Source: Pseudoalteromonas luteoviolacea NCIMB 1942
Lineage (GTDB): Bacteria > Pseudomonadota > Gammaproteobacteria > Enterobacterales > Alteromonadaceae
Length of the DNA stretch: 64,000 nt
Reading direction: 5' to 3'
NCBI RefSeq assembly: GCF_001625595.1
Contig: NZ_AUXT01000181.1
Span: 62,001 to 126,000 of the forward strand
Each line of letters begins with the position of its first letter. The stretch's first letter is position 1. A program made the translations under genes and the position numbers. The notes beneath the pieces were generated by a model, which saw nothing but the letters and a program-made list of their open reading frames with translations, made no database searches and had not been told where the DNA came from. Below are positions 16,735 to 26,461 of this stretch, piece by piece.

Positions 16735-18897
16735 TTACATGGTTTCTGGGAAGCCACGGTCTCGCATTAATGCGCTAACGTCGGCGTCACGGCCACGGAA
16801 TTTGCGATACGCTTCAGCTGGGTCCATTGCGTTTCTTACTGCGAATAGATAATCCACAAGGCGTTTAGCCACATCTTTATCGTAGAAGCCACCAGGTGCA
16901 CTTGCAAAGGCTTCTGCTGCATCTGAAGTTAGTACTTCAGCCCATAGATAACCATAATAGGCAGTAGCATAGCCTTCGCCAGAGAATACGTGACCAAATT
17001 GCGTTGTTCTGTGGCGCATTACCACTTCACTTGGCATGCCAATGGCTTCTAACTGTGCTTTTTCAAATGCAACTGGATCACCAATTTTGTCAGGATCTGT
17101 TGTATGGAACTTCATATCCATGATGGCAGAAGCAAGGTACTCTGTTGTAGCAAAGCCTTGGTTAAAAGTTGCTGATTGCTTTATTTTCTTAACCAGTGCG
17201 TTCGGCATTGGTTTGCCCGTTTCATGGTGTAGTAAAAAGCGGTTAATGACTTCATCTGTTGACAACCAACGCTCTAATAGCTGTGATTGGAACTCGGTAT
17301 AGTCACGTACACCAGAGTTAGAACTTGGGTATTTAACGTTAGAAGATAGCGCATGAAGTGAGTGACCAAACTCGTGGAAGTAGGTTTCTGCATCACTCCA
17401 AGATACCAGTGTTGCCTGCCCTTCAGGTGCTTTTACAAAGTTTGAGTTGTTGGTGCTCAAAACATTTGTTTTGCCATCAAAAGACGTGTGGCTTCTAAAA
17501 GAAACCGCCCACGCGCCAGAGCGTTTGCCTTTACGCGCGAATGGGTCGAGGTACCACAGACCAATATGTCGACCAGTAGATTTATCTTTGACCTCCCACA
17601 CTTTTACATCTTCGTGATAGACAGGGACCGAACCATCTGAGATTGGTGAGAATTCGTAGTTAAACAGGCGACCTGCTACATAGAACATGGCATCTGTCAG
17701 CTTGTCTAGCTGTAAATACTGCTTGATTTCATTTGAATCAAGGTCGTATTTTGCTTTACGGACTTTTTCAGCATAGAAGCGGTAATCCCATGGCTCTATT
17801 GTGATGTTTGCCCCTTCGTTGTTAGCAATCGCTTGCATGTCAGCTACTTCTTCTTTCACACGCGCAATAGCGGCTGGCCAAACCTTGTCCATTAAAGCAA
17901 TTGCGTTTGCCGGTGTTTTGGCCATGCGATCTTCAAGACGCCAATGTGCATAGTCTTCATAGCCAAGTAGCTCTACACGTTCACGACGTAACTTCAAAAT
18001 TTCCGAAATTACGGCTTTGTTGTTATGTTCGCCGGCATTGTTGCCGCGGCTGTAGTAGTTTTGCCATACTTGCTTACGTAACGCTCGCTCCGTTGAATAA
18101 GTTAAAAACGGATCCATAGATGAGCGCGTATTCGTAATTGCATACTTGCCTGGTTGACCTTTTTTTTCAGCTGCACTGGCTGCTGAGTCAATAAATGCTT
18201 GGGGCAGGCCTGAAAGCTGGTCTTTAGTTAAGAAAGTTGTATAACCCTCTTCGTCTGCAAGGACGTTATTACCAAATTTGGTGTACAGATCTGACAGTGC
18301 AAGGTTAATTTCTGCATAGCGGGCAGCAGTTTCGCCTTCTAAAGTGGCACCGTTTCGTGCAAAGCTGTTGTACTGCGTCCAAGTTACACGCTGTTGCTCT
18401 GGCGATAGCGTTTTGTACTCTGAACTTTCATATACTGCTTTGACACGTTTAAATAGCGCTTTGTTCTGGTTTCTTTTTGACTCAAACTCAGAAAATTTGG
18501 CCATAACTTCAGCTTGTTTCTCACGTACTTCAGCCGAAGATAAGTTTGTGATGTATGTTACGAAGTATGCGTATAGTCTATCTGTTGCACTTCCTGAGCG
18601 TTCAAGAGCCACAATGGTATTTTCAAATGTTGGGGCTTCTGGGGTATTAACAATGGCGTCAAGTTCACCAAGGTGCTCGGTCAAAGCTGTTTCTGCTGCT
18701 GGAACTAAGTATTCTAGCTTCATTTGACCAAATTGAGGTACACCTTGGTAGGGGCCTGTGAATTCGTTTAAAAGCGGGTTAGTGTATTGTTTTTGAAATT
18801 TTTCTACCGTAACTGACTCAGGTGAGCTGGAGGTGGCTCCGCACCCTGTAAGCGCTAAACAGACCGCCGCACTTAAAAATGACATTTTTAATTTCAT
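16735..18897 (-). CDS. M3-family peptidyl-dipeptidase lipoprotein
   Basis: The start is set at the ATG at 18897 (MKLKMSFLSAAVCLALTGC), giving a signal peptide with lipobox LTGC; the longer frame is upstream noise. 720 residues. Zinc motif HEFGHSLH lies in the expected YFHEFGHSLHALSS context, and the C-terminal half has the FGHVFSGEGYATAYYGYLWAEVL block of Dcp/oligopeptidase A enzymes. It resembles the lipoprotein Dcp-like peptidases common in marine Gammaproteobacteria and should cleave dipeptides from peptides in the periplasm. Confidence 0.9.
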   Translation of the reverse strand: MKLKMSFLSAAVCLALTGCGATSSSPESVTVEKFQKQYTNPLLNEFTGPYQGVPQFGQMKLEYLVPAAETALTEHLGELDAIVNTPEAPTFENTIVALERSGSATDRLYAYFVTYITNLSSAEVREKQAEVMAKFSEFESKRNQNKALFKRVKAVYESSEYKTLSPEQQRVTWTQYNSFARNGATLEGETAARYAEINLALSDLYTKFGNNVLADEEGYTTFLTKDQLSGLPQAFIDSAASAAEKKGQPGKYAITNTRSSMDPFLTYSTERALRKQVWQNYYSRGNNAGEHNNKAVISEILKLRRERVELLGYEDYAHWRLEDRMAKTPANAIALMDKVWPAAIARVKEEVADMQAIANNEGANITIEPWDYRFYAEKVRKAKYDLDSNEIKQYLQLDKLTDAMFYVAGRLFNYEFSPISDGSVPVYHEDVKVWEVKDKSTGRHIGLWYLDPFARKGKRSGAWAVSFRSHTSFDGKTNVLSTNNSNFVKAPEGQATLVSWSDAETYFHEFGHSLHALSSNVKYPSSNSGVRDYTEFQSQLLERWLSTDEVINRFLLHHETGKPMPNALVKKIKQSATFNQGFATTEYLASAIMDMKFHTTDPDKIGDPVAFEKAQLEAIGMPSEVVMRHRTTQFGHVFSGEGYATAYYGYLWAEVLTSDAAEAFASAPGGFYDKDVAKRLVDYLFAVRNAMDPAEAYRKFRGRDADVSALMRDRGFPETM

Positions 18898-19253
18898 AGT
18901 GTTCTCAGTATGCTCTGATTTCTTAATTGTGAGTAATAATATTGCAATGTTGACCAAAAATGGTGCCTGTAACATATGTTTATAGGTATTCAGACTTGCG
19001 TTATTTGGGACATACTACTGTAATCGAGCATCAGAGCCAAACAGATACGAGGGAAAAGTTTTGCAAATTGTGACACGATTAATTTACTGCTCGTTGGTCG
19101 CTTATTATGAATAGTTCATCGAAAATTTAGTGAAATCTAATATTTTGCGGGATGATTTTTTGGAGTGTTGATTTTTTCATAAAAGTTTCCCTTGATTGTT
19201 GGTTGAAATTCAGCCACTTTAACTAACACATACTCTGATCCCGTGATGAAATC

Positions 19254-19829
19254 ATGGAAATTGGTATCTTTATTTATAACGGTGTAGAAGCCCTCGATTT
19301 TTGTGGTCCACTCGAGGTGTTTACAACCGCTTCTCGCATTGCCAACAGGCCGATAAATGTCAGTCTGATTGCACCAAGTCAGGCTCCAATTCGGACACGA
19401 GGTGATGTCTCGATAAACCCCCATTTTTGTATACATGGCCACCCTCGTTTTGATTTATTAATTGTTGCTGGTGGTAAACTAGAACGCGTGATTAATAATC
19501 AGGCAGTACTCGATTGGCTTGCTGAAACTGCGACACATACACGACACTGTGCGTCGATATGCAGCGGTGTGTTTTTGTTTGCTAAAGCAGGATTGATCGA
19601 AGGTAAAACGGTTACTACGCACTGGCAACGTGTAGATGAGTTAAGCGAGCAGCATCGTCACCTACATGTAATCAACGACAAACGTTTTGTAACAGATCAA
19701 AATTTTACTAGCTCGGCAGGTGTGGCATCAGGGATTGATATGAGTTTGGATATGATAAAAAAACGATTTGGCTACGATGTCGCAAAAAAAACGGCTTACC
19801 AGATGGACTATCGCTGGAGTGAAATTTAA
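19254..19829 (+). CDS. DJ-1/PfpI family protein
   Basis: 191 residues consisting only of the DJ-1/PfpI domain, with IGIFIYNGVEALDFCGPLEVF at the N-terminus, the cysteine elbow CASICSGVFLFAKAGLIEGK, the TTHW segment and SSAGVASGIDMSLDMI. It resembles the sensor half of GlxA-type regulators and the isonitrile hydratase-like subgroup, but lacks the AraC domain. Activity is undetermined. The next gene on the same strand, 84 bases downstream, encodes a reductase, so they may be co-transcribed. Confidence 0.85.
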   Translation: MEIGIFIYNGVEALDFCGPLEVFTTASRIANRPINVSLIAPSQAPIRTRGDVSINPHFCIHGHPRFDLLIVAGGKLERVINNQAVLDWLAETATHTRHCASICSGVFLFAKAGLIEGKTVTTHWQRVDELSEQHRHLHVINDKRFVTDQNFTSSAGVASGIDMSLDMIKKRFGYDVAKKTAYQMDYRWSEI

Positions 19830-19925
19830 TAGTGGGTTTGATATTTAACTGAATTAGTTTTTTTCTAATTAAATCAATAGAGCGGCCGATATGCTGTGTA
19901 TGAGTTTCGTTAAGTGAAAAGGAAT

Positions 19926-20462
19926 ATGAGAGCAAAAAACACAGTATATTTAGCCCAGAGCCTGGATGGCTACATCGCAGATCAACATGGTGGCATTGAC
20001 TGGTTATCTGAGATTGATAACCCTCAGCATAGTGATTTGGGGTTTGCCGAATTTATGGTTGGAATAGACGCGCTAGTTATGGGGCGAAACACGTTCGAAC
20101 AAGTTATTAGCTTTGGTCAGTGGCCCTATGACAAACCTGTGTATGTAGTAAGCCATAGTTTGGCAAAATTACCGCCCCAAGTGCAGGGAAAAGCTTATTT
20201 AATAAGAGCAGGAGAACACGAGTTGATTGGGCAGCTGAGCAAATTAGGGTATCATCGGTTGTATATAGATGGCGGTAAGTTAGTACAGAACTTTATTCGC
20301 GCCGCATTGGTGGATGAATTAATAGTAACCACTGTCCCCGTGATTTTAGGAAGTGGTATTAGATGGTTGCCCGAAGTGAAAATCACGCACAAGATTGAAC
20401 TGGTTTCTTCGCAAGTCCTGCTTAACCAGCTAGTTCAATCTCATTACAAAATACACCTTTGA
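19926..20462 (+). CDS. Dihydrofolate reductase-like / RibD C-terminal family protein
   Basis: About 178 residues. The start is uncertain between GTG 19914 and ATG 19926; I prefer ATG because homologues begin MxxxNTVYxAxSLDGYIA, although the AAGGA is closely spaced. Motifs: VYLAQSLDGYIADQHGGIDWL, ALVMGRNTFEQV, HRLYIDGGKLVQNFI and TTVPVILGSGI, all typical of DHFR-fold RibD_C proteins. It likely uses NADPH, substrate unknown. This group is distinct from true FolA. Confidence 0.83.
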   Translation: MRAKNTVYLAQSLDGYIADQHGGIDWLSEIDNPQHSDLGFAEFMVGIDALVMGRNTFEQVISFGQWPYDKPVYVVSHSLAKLPPQVQGKAYLIRAGEHELIGQLSKLGYHRLYIDGGKLVQNFIRAALVDELIVTTVPVILGSGIRWLPEVKITHKIELVSSQVLLNQLVQSHYKIHL

Positions 20463-20470
20463 GAATTGTA

Positions 20471-20503
20471 AAGGGGTCTTACAAAGGACACCGATACCCC
20501 TAT
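20471..20503. terminator. Possible bidirectional terminator
   Basis: Inverted repeat AGGGGT (20472-20477) / ACCCCT (20496-20501) between two convergent genes. The right arm overlaps the stop codon of the GNAT gene. No strong T run. Confidence 0.35.
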
Positions 20504-20940
20504 AAAGACTTAGCTGGCAATATCATGTGATACTCGTATTCGTCTTCAGAAGTAATGACAAAGCCTAGCTTTTGATAAAGGTAAAGCGCTGGGTTTTCTT
20601 TTAATACTGTCAAGTAAGTTGGTAGGTTCGCACGTTCAGCAACAATATATTGGACAACAGCCCTACCCAGCCCTTTGCTTTGGTGTTGAGGCGCAATTTG
20701 CAATTGCATAATCTCGAGTGATTCTTGCGTCTGAAGATATTTTAACGTACCCACTTTGACGCCGTCGATAAATATCAAATGTGAACACTTATAATGATCT
20801 TCCAAGCGATTTAGGTGCGCTTCATGACTCAAGAATATGCCTTGGCGTTCGAGATGTTCTGTCATGGTTTGTTTGCGTAGTGCCAACAAGTAGGACTTGT
20901 CTTCTTCTTTTGCGGGTTTTAGAGTTATTTTCATACTCAA
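20500..20940 (-). CDS. GNAT-family N-acetyltransferase
   Basis: 146 residues. MQLQIAPQHQSKGLGRAVVQYIV carries the acetyl-CoA loop (QSKGLG), followed by the LTVLKENPALYLYQKLGF strand. The N-terminal LKPAKEEDKSYLLALRKQTM is typical for small GNATs of unknown substrate. The start has a nearby GGAAAGG site. Convergent with the DHFR-like gene. Immediately upstream begins the block of decayed genes. Confidence 0.85.
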   Translation of the reverse strand: MSMKITLKPAKEEDKSYLLALRKQTMTEHLERQGIFLSHEAHLNRLEDHYKCSHLIFIDGVKVGTLKYLQTQESLEIMQLQIAPQHQSKGLGRAVVQYIVAERANLPTYLTVLKENPALYLYQKLGFVITSEDEYEYHMILPAKSL

Positions 20941-21122
20941 CCTTTCCTTGATGATAGAGCTAAAAAAAGATTACATTTATACGTTAAGGCTTAAAAATGA
21001 CAAATAACCTTTTTGTATGCAAATAAAGTTTTGCGCAGGCTTACTTTAGAAATCTTATCATTTTGGCGATAGCGTGATGTTGAAATTAAGAACTCAACTC
21101 ATTAGCGCTCAGGAATTAGAAT

Positions 21123-21620
21123 TTGAAAATTCAACTCTCATCATACAGTCTAAATTGGCCTATGAGTTTCGAGCTTGAAAAGCAAAAGCTCGAAGGGCTG
21201 TTATTGCCTTGGTTAGCAGGCACCATAGAACATGTTGGTAGTACGGCCGTCAAAGGTATGTAAGCAAAGCCTTTCATCGATATTATGGTGGACGTAAAAA
21301 GCTTGGCACATTCGAAGCCTGTTATCGATGTTTTGAGCTCAAATGGGTACTGGCTATAATCCCTACAAAGGATATGTTATGCATTGGTCTTGCGCCCTTC
21401 TCCGGAATTTAGGACACACCATATTCATTTGGTTCCTTTTCAAAGTTTGCTTTTGCAGCAACGCATAAAGTTTAGGGATACCTTGCGTCATGATACAAAA
21501 AGTGCAAGTCAATATATGCGCTTGAAGCAAGCGCTTGCTCGTGACAATGAGTATGGCAGAGAAGTATATACACAAAAAAAGTGGCCTTTTATTGCGCAAG
21601 TGTTACTTATGAAACCTTAA
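21123..21620 (+). pseudogene. GrpB-family protein, broken copy 1
   Basis: Frame pieces give a recognisable GrpB (UPF0157) protein: SSYSLNWPMSFELEKQKLEG, GTIEHVGSTAVKGM, then a TAA/TAG-type interruption, KPFIDIMVDVKSL, and after a frame change PSPEFRTHHIHLVPF and a C-terminal YTQKKWPFIAQVL. There is a stop after GSTAVKGM (near 21261) and a frameshift near 21360-21400. Full-length GrpB-like span otherwise. A second, independently broken GrpB relic is at 36701. Confidence 0.82.
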
Positions 21621-21630
21621 AGGAATGAAC

Positions 21631-22041
21631 ATGTCGGACATCATTTATGCGCGAGTTCAAGAATAATACCACTTGAACTGCCATTTGAAGCTGATCACTT
21701 GTGAAGTGAATATAGCCTCATATATTGATGATTCATACCAATTTGTGGCAAAGCAAAATAATAAGATTGTTGCGGCTTGTTTTGTAAAGCCCCTTTCCAG
21801 CTTGAGTTGTGAAATTTGCAATATCTCTGTTTGGCCGTCTATTCAGAGGTAATGCATTGGCACTCAATTATTGTCTTTTGTGTTGGCGCAGCCGGGCGGT
21901 TTAAAATATCAAAGAGTAGAACTCGGCACAGGTACTTTTGGTTACCAGCTAACTTATTATCAGCGATTGGGCTTTCGGGTAGAGAGTGTTGAGGTTGATT
22001 ACTTACAGTGCGCCATTGTACGAGCAAGGCATACACCATAG
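21631..22041 (+). pseudogene. GNAT acetyltransferase, two in-frame stops
   Basis: One continuous frame from ATG 21631 to TAG 22041 carries a GNAT protein with TAA codons at 21664 and 21850. The second stop falls exactly inside the acetyl-CoA loop (IQR-stop-CIGTQLL, where the family has a GxG/A). The C-terminal VELGTGTFGYQLTYYQRLGFRV is well conserved. No frameshift is needed, only two nonsense changes, so decay may be recent. An AAAGGA site is still present. Confidence 0.8.
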
Positions 22042-22111
22042 AGACAGGTAAGTATGGATTTTGCACACGACTATGTTAGACAGCTTAGCCTGTACGCTTT
22101 GATTTGAGCTT

Positions 22112-22850
22112 TTATCTTGTCACAAAACCACCATTGACAAATAGCGTTTTTCCAGTTGTCCATTGTGCTTGTTCAGGCGCAAGAAAACTCACCATAGGCA
22201 CGATGTCTTCCACTGTACCAAGCCTATTTGAGACACTTGCAGCACTGAGATACTGAATTGACTGTGGATCTTCTTGCGCATGGAAAAATGTGGTATCTAT
22301 GGGGCTGGGGCATATTGACTGTGATTCCTCTTGCCCCAACTTCTTTGGTAAGGGCTCGAGTAAATGCTCTCGTGGTGCTTTTGAGCCAGCATATAAGACG
22401 TAATTACCTGTAAATGCACCAAGCAAAGAAGTACCTATATTAATGACATGCTATTATCTTCTAGTCATTTTGCTGCATTTTGCATGATAAAATATACACC
22501 TTTAAATTTTATGTTAAATAAGGCATCAAATTCCATTTCTGTATAATCACTTTTTTAGTACCGCACCTACATTATTAATGACTATATCAACTTTTCCAAA
22601 AGCTTCTACGCCCTGTATAAAGAGGTTTTCAGCAACGGATGCACTTCTGATATCGCCTTGTACTATCTGCGACTTTCTGCCTAAGTCTTTCATCATTTTG
22701 GCCGTTTTCAGCATCAGGCAGAGATGTTTTACTGTGATAGTGAATAATAATATCGCATCCCTGCTCAGCAAAATTACATGCGAATGCATGGCCCATATTT
22801 CGTGCTGCACCTATTACCAAATCAACTTTACCTGATAAAGGTATTTTCAT
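22112..22850 (-). pseudogene. Short-chain dehydrogenase/reductase, frameshifted
   Basis: Starts at ATG 22850 behind an intact AAGGAGGT site. The first frame gives the Rossmann start (LVIGAARNMGHAFACNFAEQ), other frames give VQGDIRSASVAENLF and KVDIVINNVG, and the end gives the TTFFHAQED and TGKTLFVNGG segments of the SDR C-terminus. Several frameshifts, plus an apparently degraded middle (about 22430-22550). Divergent from the broken LysR gene next door: a former regulator-target pair (inference). Confidence 0.82.
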
Positions 22851-22974
22851 AAATACCTCCTTGGCATAATGACTAAACGCCATTAACTATAGGCTTATTG
22901 CAATATGTTTGGGTATGGAGTAATTTTTAATTTATTAAGTGCAAAAAATGCAGTATTAAGCTTCGGACACCGAA

Positions 22975-23847
22975 TTCAGTAATGAGCAGCCATTTTTACG
23001 GGTTGTAGAAGCTGACAGTTTTAAAGCCGCAGTAGAGCAGCTTGGTCTTGACCTCTCGTTGGTTAGTCGGAGAATAGCATCATTGAAACAGAGGCTAAGT
23101 GTGAAGCTCTACCAAGCGCTCTTCACCTACTGAGGTTGGCGAACAGTATTACCAAGGTTTAAGAAAACTATTGGATGAAAAGCAGGGCTGGAATCACAAA
23201 TCTTGCAAAATAATGATGTGCTCAGTGGTATGCTGCAAGTGGCTGCGCCCCATGATTTTGCGATACAGTTTGTACTAGCTGTACTAGCTGTACTAGCTGT
23301 ACTAGCTGTACTCGCTCAGATGAGCAAACTGTACCCAACTTTGAGCGTAGACTTAATTTTGCTCAGCGATTATGAGGATTTGATGGGGTAGGGCATAGAT
23401 GTTGCTGTAAGGGTTGGAGAGTTATCAAGCTCAAGTTTAATTTGTCAAAAGTAGGGGGAAGTGCAACCAGTGTTGGTGGCATCAAATACATATTTGATGC
23501 CAAAAGGTGTACCTACGGGCATAGAAGCCTTGCGCGAATATGATTTTGTTTTTTATTCGAGTGCTCAAACGCAGAGGCCAATTAATAAAGGTACAAGGCC
23601 GCTTTATTGTGAATAGTGTCAGTGTATTAAAGGACTTGGTATTACAGGCCAACGTATGTATTTGTGCCCCGCGTGGGCATTGCAAGAAGCGCTTAGTAAA
23701 GGTGAAGCTACACAGTTATTTAAAGACCAGCCTTTGAAGGGTTTCCCGTTACATGTACTGTACCCTTGTAGAGCATTCGTGCCTGCAAAGGTGAGAGCGT
23801 TTATTGATAAATTACGTGCTACATGCCGAAAACAGGGTCTTGGCTAA
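22975..23847 (+). pseudogene. LysR-family regulator, multiply broken
   Basis: Pieces in changing frames rebuild a LysR protein: HTH (VVEADSFKAAVEQLG, then SRRIASLKQRL), linker SSPTEVGEQYYQGLRKLLDE, effector-domain GMLQVAAPHDFAIQF, ...IDVAVRVGELSSSSLI and a C-terminal FIDKLRATCRK. There are at least three frameshifts or stops, including TAG after MG near 23390. A 9-base tandem repeat lies inside. The N-terminal start is not certain. Confidence 0.8.
23272..23316 (+). repeat. 9-base tandem repeat GTACTAGCT
   Basis: Four perfect copies of GTACTAGCT followed by one variant, GTACTCGCT. In the LysR frame they read Val-Leu-Ala repeats, an in-frame expansion of a single VLA unit. Confidence 0.95.
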
Positions 23848-23908
23848 ACAAGACAAAAACTAGCATTTAGAGTGTTAAAAGAATAAATAATGTGATCAGA
23901 GAGGTCAT

Positions 23909-24382
23909 ATGGAAAAAGTCAGTATTTTTGTGGATGTACAAAATATCTACTACACAACTCGAAGCGCCTTTAAAAGGAACTTCGATTACAATCAATTTTG
24001 GGCGTTAGCGACGAAAGATCGGAAAGTGGTAAATGCCTATGCCTACGCTATAAATAGAGGCGATGAAAAGCAGATCCAGTTTCAAAATATTCTCAGGGCC
24101 ATTGGGTTTAACGTTAAGCTTAAGCCCTTTATTCAGCGTTCTGATGGTACTGCTAAAGGCGACTGGGACGTAGGTATTACAATTGATGTTTTAGAATGCG
24201 CTAAAGAGTCCGACATCGTTATTCTGGTATCTGGCGATGGGGATTTTGATATTCTGGCCAGTACAGTAAGAGAAAAGTTTGGCACTAAAGTTGAAGTATA
24301 TGGGGTTGAAGCGTTAACTGCGAAAAGCCTAATTAATGCGGCTACACGTTACAACCCGATAGAGGGCGAGCTATTACTGTAA
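23909..24382 (+). CDS. NYN-domain (LabA/DUF88-like) protein
   Basis: 157 residues. The NYN/PIN-like RNase fold is shown by VSIFVDVQNIYYTTR, DWDVGITIDVLECAK and VILVSGDGDFDILASTVREKFG, with the acidic residues (Asp9, the DWD pair, and Asp in GDGDF) that bind metal in this family. GAGAGGT precedes the start. Such proteins are predicted RNases; the target is unknown. Intact, directly after the decayed gene block. Confidence 0.87.
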   Translation: MEKVSIFVDVQNIYYTTRSAFKRNFDYNQFWALATKDRKVVNAYAYAINRGDEKQIQFQNILRAIGFNVKLKPFIQRSDGTAKGDWDVGITIDVLECAKESDIVILVSGDGDFDILASTVREKFGTKVEVYGVEALTAKSLINAATRYNPIEGELLL

Positions 24383-24399
24383 TTTATATAAAATGATAT

Positions 24400-24425
24400 G
24401 AGGGGGCACTTTGCCACCTCCCTTG
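24400..24425 (+). terminator. Possible terminator after the NYN gene
   Basis: Hairpin GAGGGGGCA (24400-24408) / TGCCACCTC (24412-24420) with one mismatch and a 3-base loop. No T run follows, so it may be only a stabilising 3' hairpin. Confidence 0.4.
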
Positions 24426-24595
24426 GGACGGTATCCAGTGGTCACCTTATCAATTGCATTCAAAAGTTGGTCATGACGAAATTGATAATAAACTATTGAG
24501 TACCTGAATTACTCTCTACCTCTCACTCTGCCTTATCTATATCTCTTAACCTAAATACTGCATATCAGAATCCAAAGCTGCATTCTGTAATAGCG

Positions 24596-25366
24596 CTAGT
24601 TATGTGTATTGAGAAAGGCTTTGAGCCGTTGGCAGCTGTTTTTTTGTAAGTGTCCTCTGAGCATCTTAGCTATTTTTTCTTTGAGCCATTTTGGGCCGCT
24701 ATCCGTCATATCATTGTGTTTGGCATTCGGTATTTTAATAATGCAGCTGCCATAGAGAGCTTGCTCTTGCTCTGTATGCATAACGCCTTTGTCTGCTGGA
24801 AAATCACTGGCGCGTATTGATAAAACGGATACTTGTTTATCTCGAGGGAGAGGCACTCTTCTATGATCTAGTGTGACAAGGCCACTTATAAAATCAGTAC
24901 CTTGATTGATAAGGAGTGCAGACAGATCACCGCCATTTGAATGACCAACGAGTAGAATCTGGTCAAAGTTATAATGTGTCATCGTTTTCATAAGCTGTGA
25001 TCGAATAAACTGAAGTGTGACGACGCCTCTTTGCCAGTTCTCTTGGCGAGTCTGATAAAGATCACCAGATACCGATAAGGGGGGATCTGACTTTAATTCA
25101 TGCTTGATAGCAACAGATAGATACCCTTGAGCTGATAGTTGCTTACTTATGAATTGGTATGCTTTATGTGATACGCCGTAACCGGCACTGATAAATGCAA
25201 CTGGGCACGGTTTTTGTGTAGTACAACTGGTTGGATCTTGAGGCTGCACCAGCTGAACAGGTACTGCCCTATGTCGCTGTTGGTTGTAAAGTGACTCAAA
25301 TTTAGCCGTTGAAGCATAAGCAGGTGTTGTCATACTGACAAATAAAGCGAGTAAGGTTGTCTTCAT
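24596..25366 (-). CDS. Secreted alpha/beta-hydrolase
   Basis: The start is set at the ATG at 25366 (MKTTLLALFVSMTTPAYAS), which provides a signal peptide and has AAAAGAA upstream. 256 residues. Nucleophile elbow VGHSNGGD (GxSxG), an earlier oxyanion-like GYGVSHKAYQFISKQL, and a late KHNDMTD where the catalytic His lies. Probably an esterase or lipase-like enzyme acting in the periplasm; substrate unknown. Confidence 0.8.
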   Translation of the reverse strand: MKTTLLALFVSMTTPAYASTAKFESLYNQQRHRAVPVQLVQPQDPTSCTTQKPCPVAFISAGYGVSHKAYQFISKQLSAQGYLSVAIKHELKSDPPLSVSGDLYQTRQENWQRGVVTLQFIRSQLMKTMTHYNFDQILLVGHSNGGDLSALLINQGTDFISGLVTLDHRRVPLPRDKQVSVLSIRASDFPADKGVMHTEQEQALYGSCIIKIPNAKHNDMTDSGPKWLKEKIAKMLRGHLQKNSCQRLKAFLNTHN

Positions 25367-25488
25367 TATAGGTTCTTTTTTGTTATATTTGCACAGTATA
25401 TGGTTGTAAATCAATGATAGGTATAAAAATGTTAGACTGTAAACGGCCTTTACAGTCTAACAAAGATAAATGACTTCGGTATGTGGCA

Positions 25489-26328
25489 CTATATATTACC
25501 AAATTTACCTGCATGATAATCTCGCACAGCCTGAGCCAATTCATCCTGAGTGTTCATTACAAATGGCCCCATATGGGCGATTTTTTCTTTAATTGGTTGT
25601 CCAGCAAGTATAAGCAAACCAGATTCAACTTCGCCTCCATACAATTCAATTGGGTGCTGAGAGTCAATTGTTACCATGTAACCCGCTTTGAAATATCTAT
25701 TTTTAAGCGCACCAGTGTGAACATACGCCACCACTTTACCAAAATGAGATAAATCAAGTTGTAGTGAGCTTGAAGTTGGTATTGTTATATCGCATATTGT
25801 ACCATCACCAGCGAGTTCATTGAGCCCAGATGAAACTTGCTGGTCCTCTAACTGCCAATTACCCGCAAGCGCTGTTATTTTCGCACCTGACCGATTTACG
25901 ATACTTGGAAGTACTCGCTCGCTTGAGTCTTGATACTTAGGCGCATTCATTTTATCTTTAGCGGGCATATTGAGCCAAATTTGAAATCCATGCATGCCAT
26001 GTTTGGAATCTGCAAGTGGCATTTCAGAATGAATGACACCCCGACCGGTGCTCATCCATTGCACTTGTCCAGCCCTAATGGCTTTTTTATTACCCATCTG
26101 GTCCTGATGTTCGAAGCCTCCTTTTATGATATAAGTGAAGGTCTCAATGCCACGATGTGGATGTGCTGGAAAACCCGCTATAAAGTCTCTATAGTTATCT
26201 GACTTGAGCTCGTCGATCATCAAAAATGGGTCAATACTTTTACCATCAAAGCCAGCAATACGTTTTATTTTTACACCTGCACCGTCTTGTGTAGGTTGTG
26301 CTTTAGTAACGTTCAAAACTTTCATCAT
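25489..26328 (-). CDS. Pirin-family cupin protein
   Basis: 279 residues. The N-terminal cupin keeps the metal site: PAHPHRGIETFTY, then FEHQD and GRGVIHSEMP, which provide three His and a Glu. The C-terminal pirin domain has YGGEVESGLLILAGQPI and PFVMNT. An LMIDELKS segment near residue 38 is the family signature. Bacterial pirins include quercetin dioxygenases and regulators. Start MM; either Met is possible. Confidence 0.9.
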   Translation of the reverse strand: MMKVLNVTKAQPTQDGAGVKIKRIAGFDGKSIDPFLMIDELKSDNYRDFIAGFPAHPHRGIETFTYIIKGGFEHQDQMGNKKAIRAGQVQWMSTGRGVIHSEMPLADSKHGMHGFQIWLNMPAKDKMNAPKYQDSSERVLPSIVNRSGAKITALAGNWQLEDQQVSSGLNELAGDGTICDITIPTSSSLQLDLSHFGKVVAYVHTGALKNRYFKAGYMVTIDSQHPIELYGGEVESGLLILAGQPIKEKIAHMGPFVMNTQDELAQAVRDYHAGKFGNI

Positions 26329-26461
26329 TACCTCTAGTAGTATTTTCGATTTAGGTAACTTTAAAATTATTTGATGCTGGATAAAATTGACAAAAAGCGA
26401 TGGCTTTATTCTAATTAAGAGAATGTTCTAGAGCTTGAGGTGTGCAGAGTGAAGAAGCCGA

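Noticed and set aside
19137-19442. 101-codon minus-strand frame
   Set aside because: Overlaps the start of the well-supported DJ-1 gene on the other strand and has no family features.
21664-21852. Recoding of in-frame stops in the GNAT relic as selenocysteine or readthrough
   Set aside because: The stops are TAA rather than TGA, one lies in the acetyl-CoA loop where no special residue is expected, and neighbours show frameshifts. Ordinary decay is simpler.
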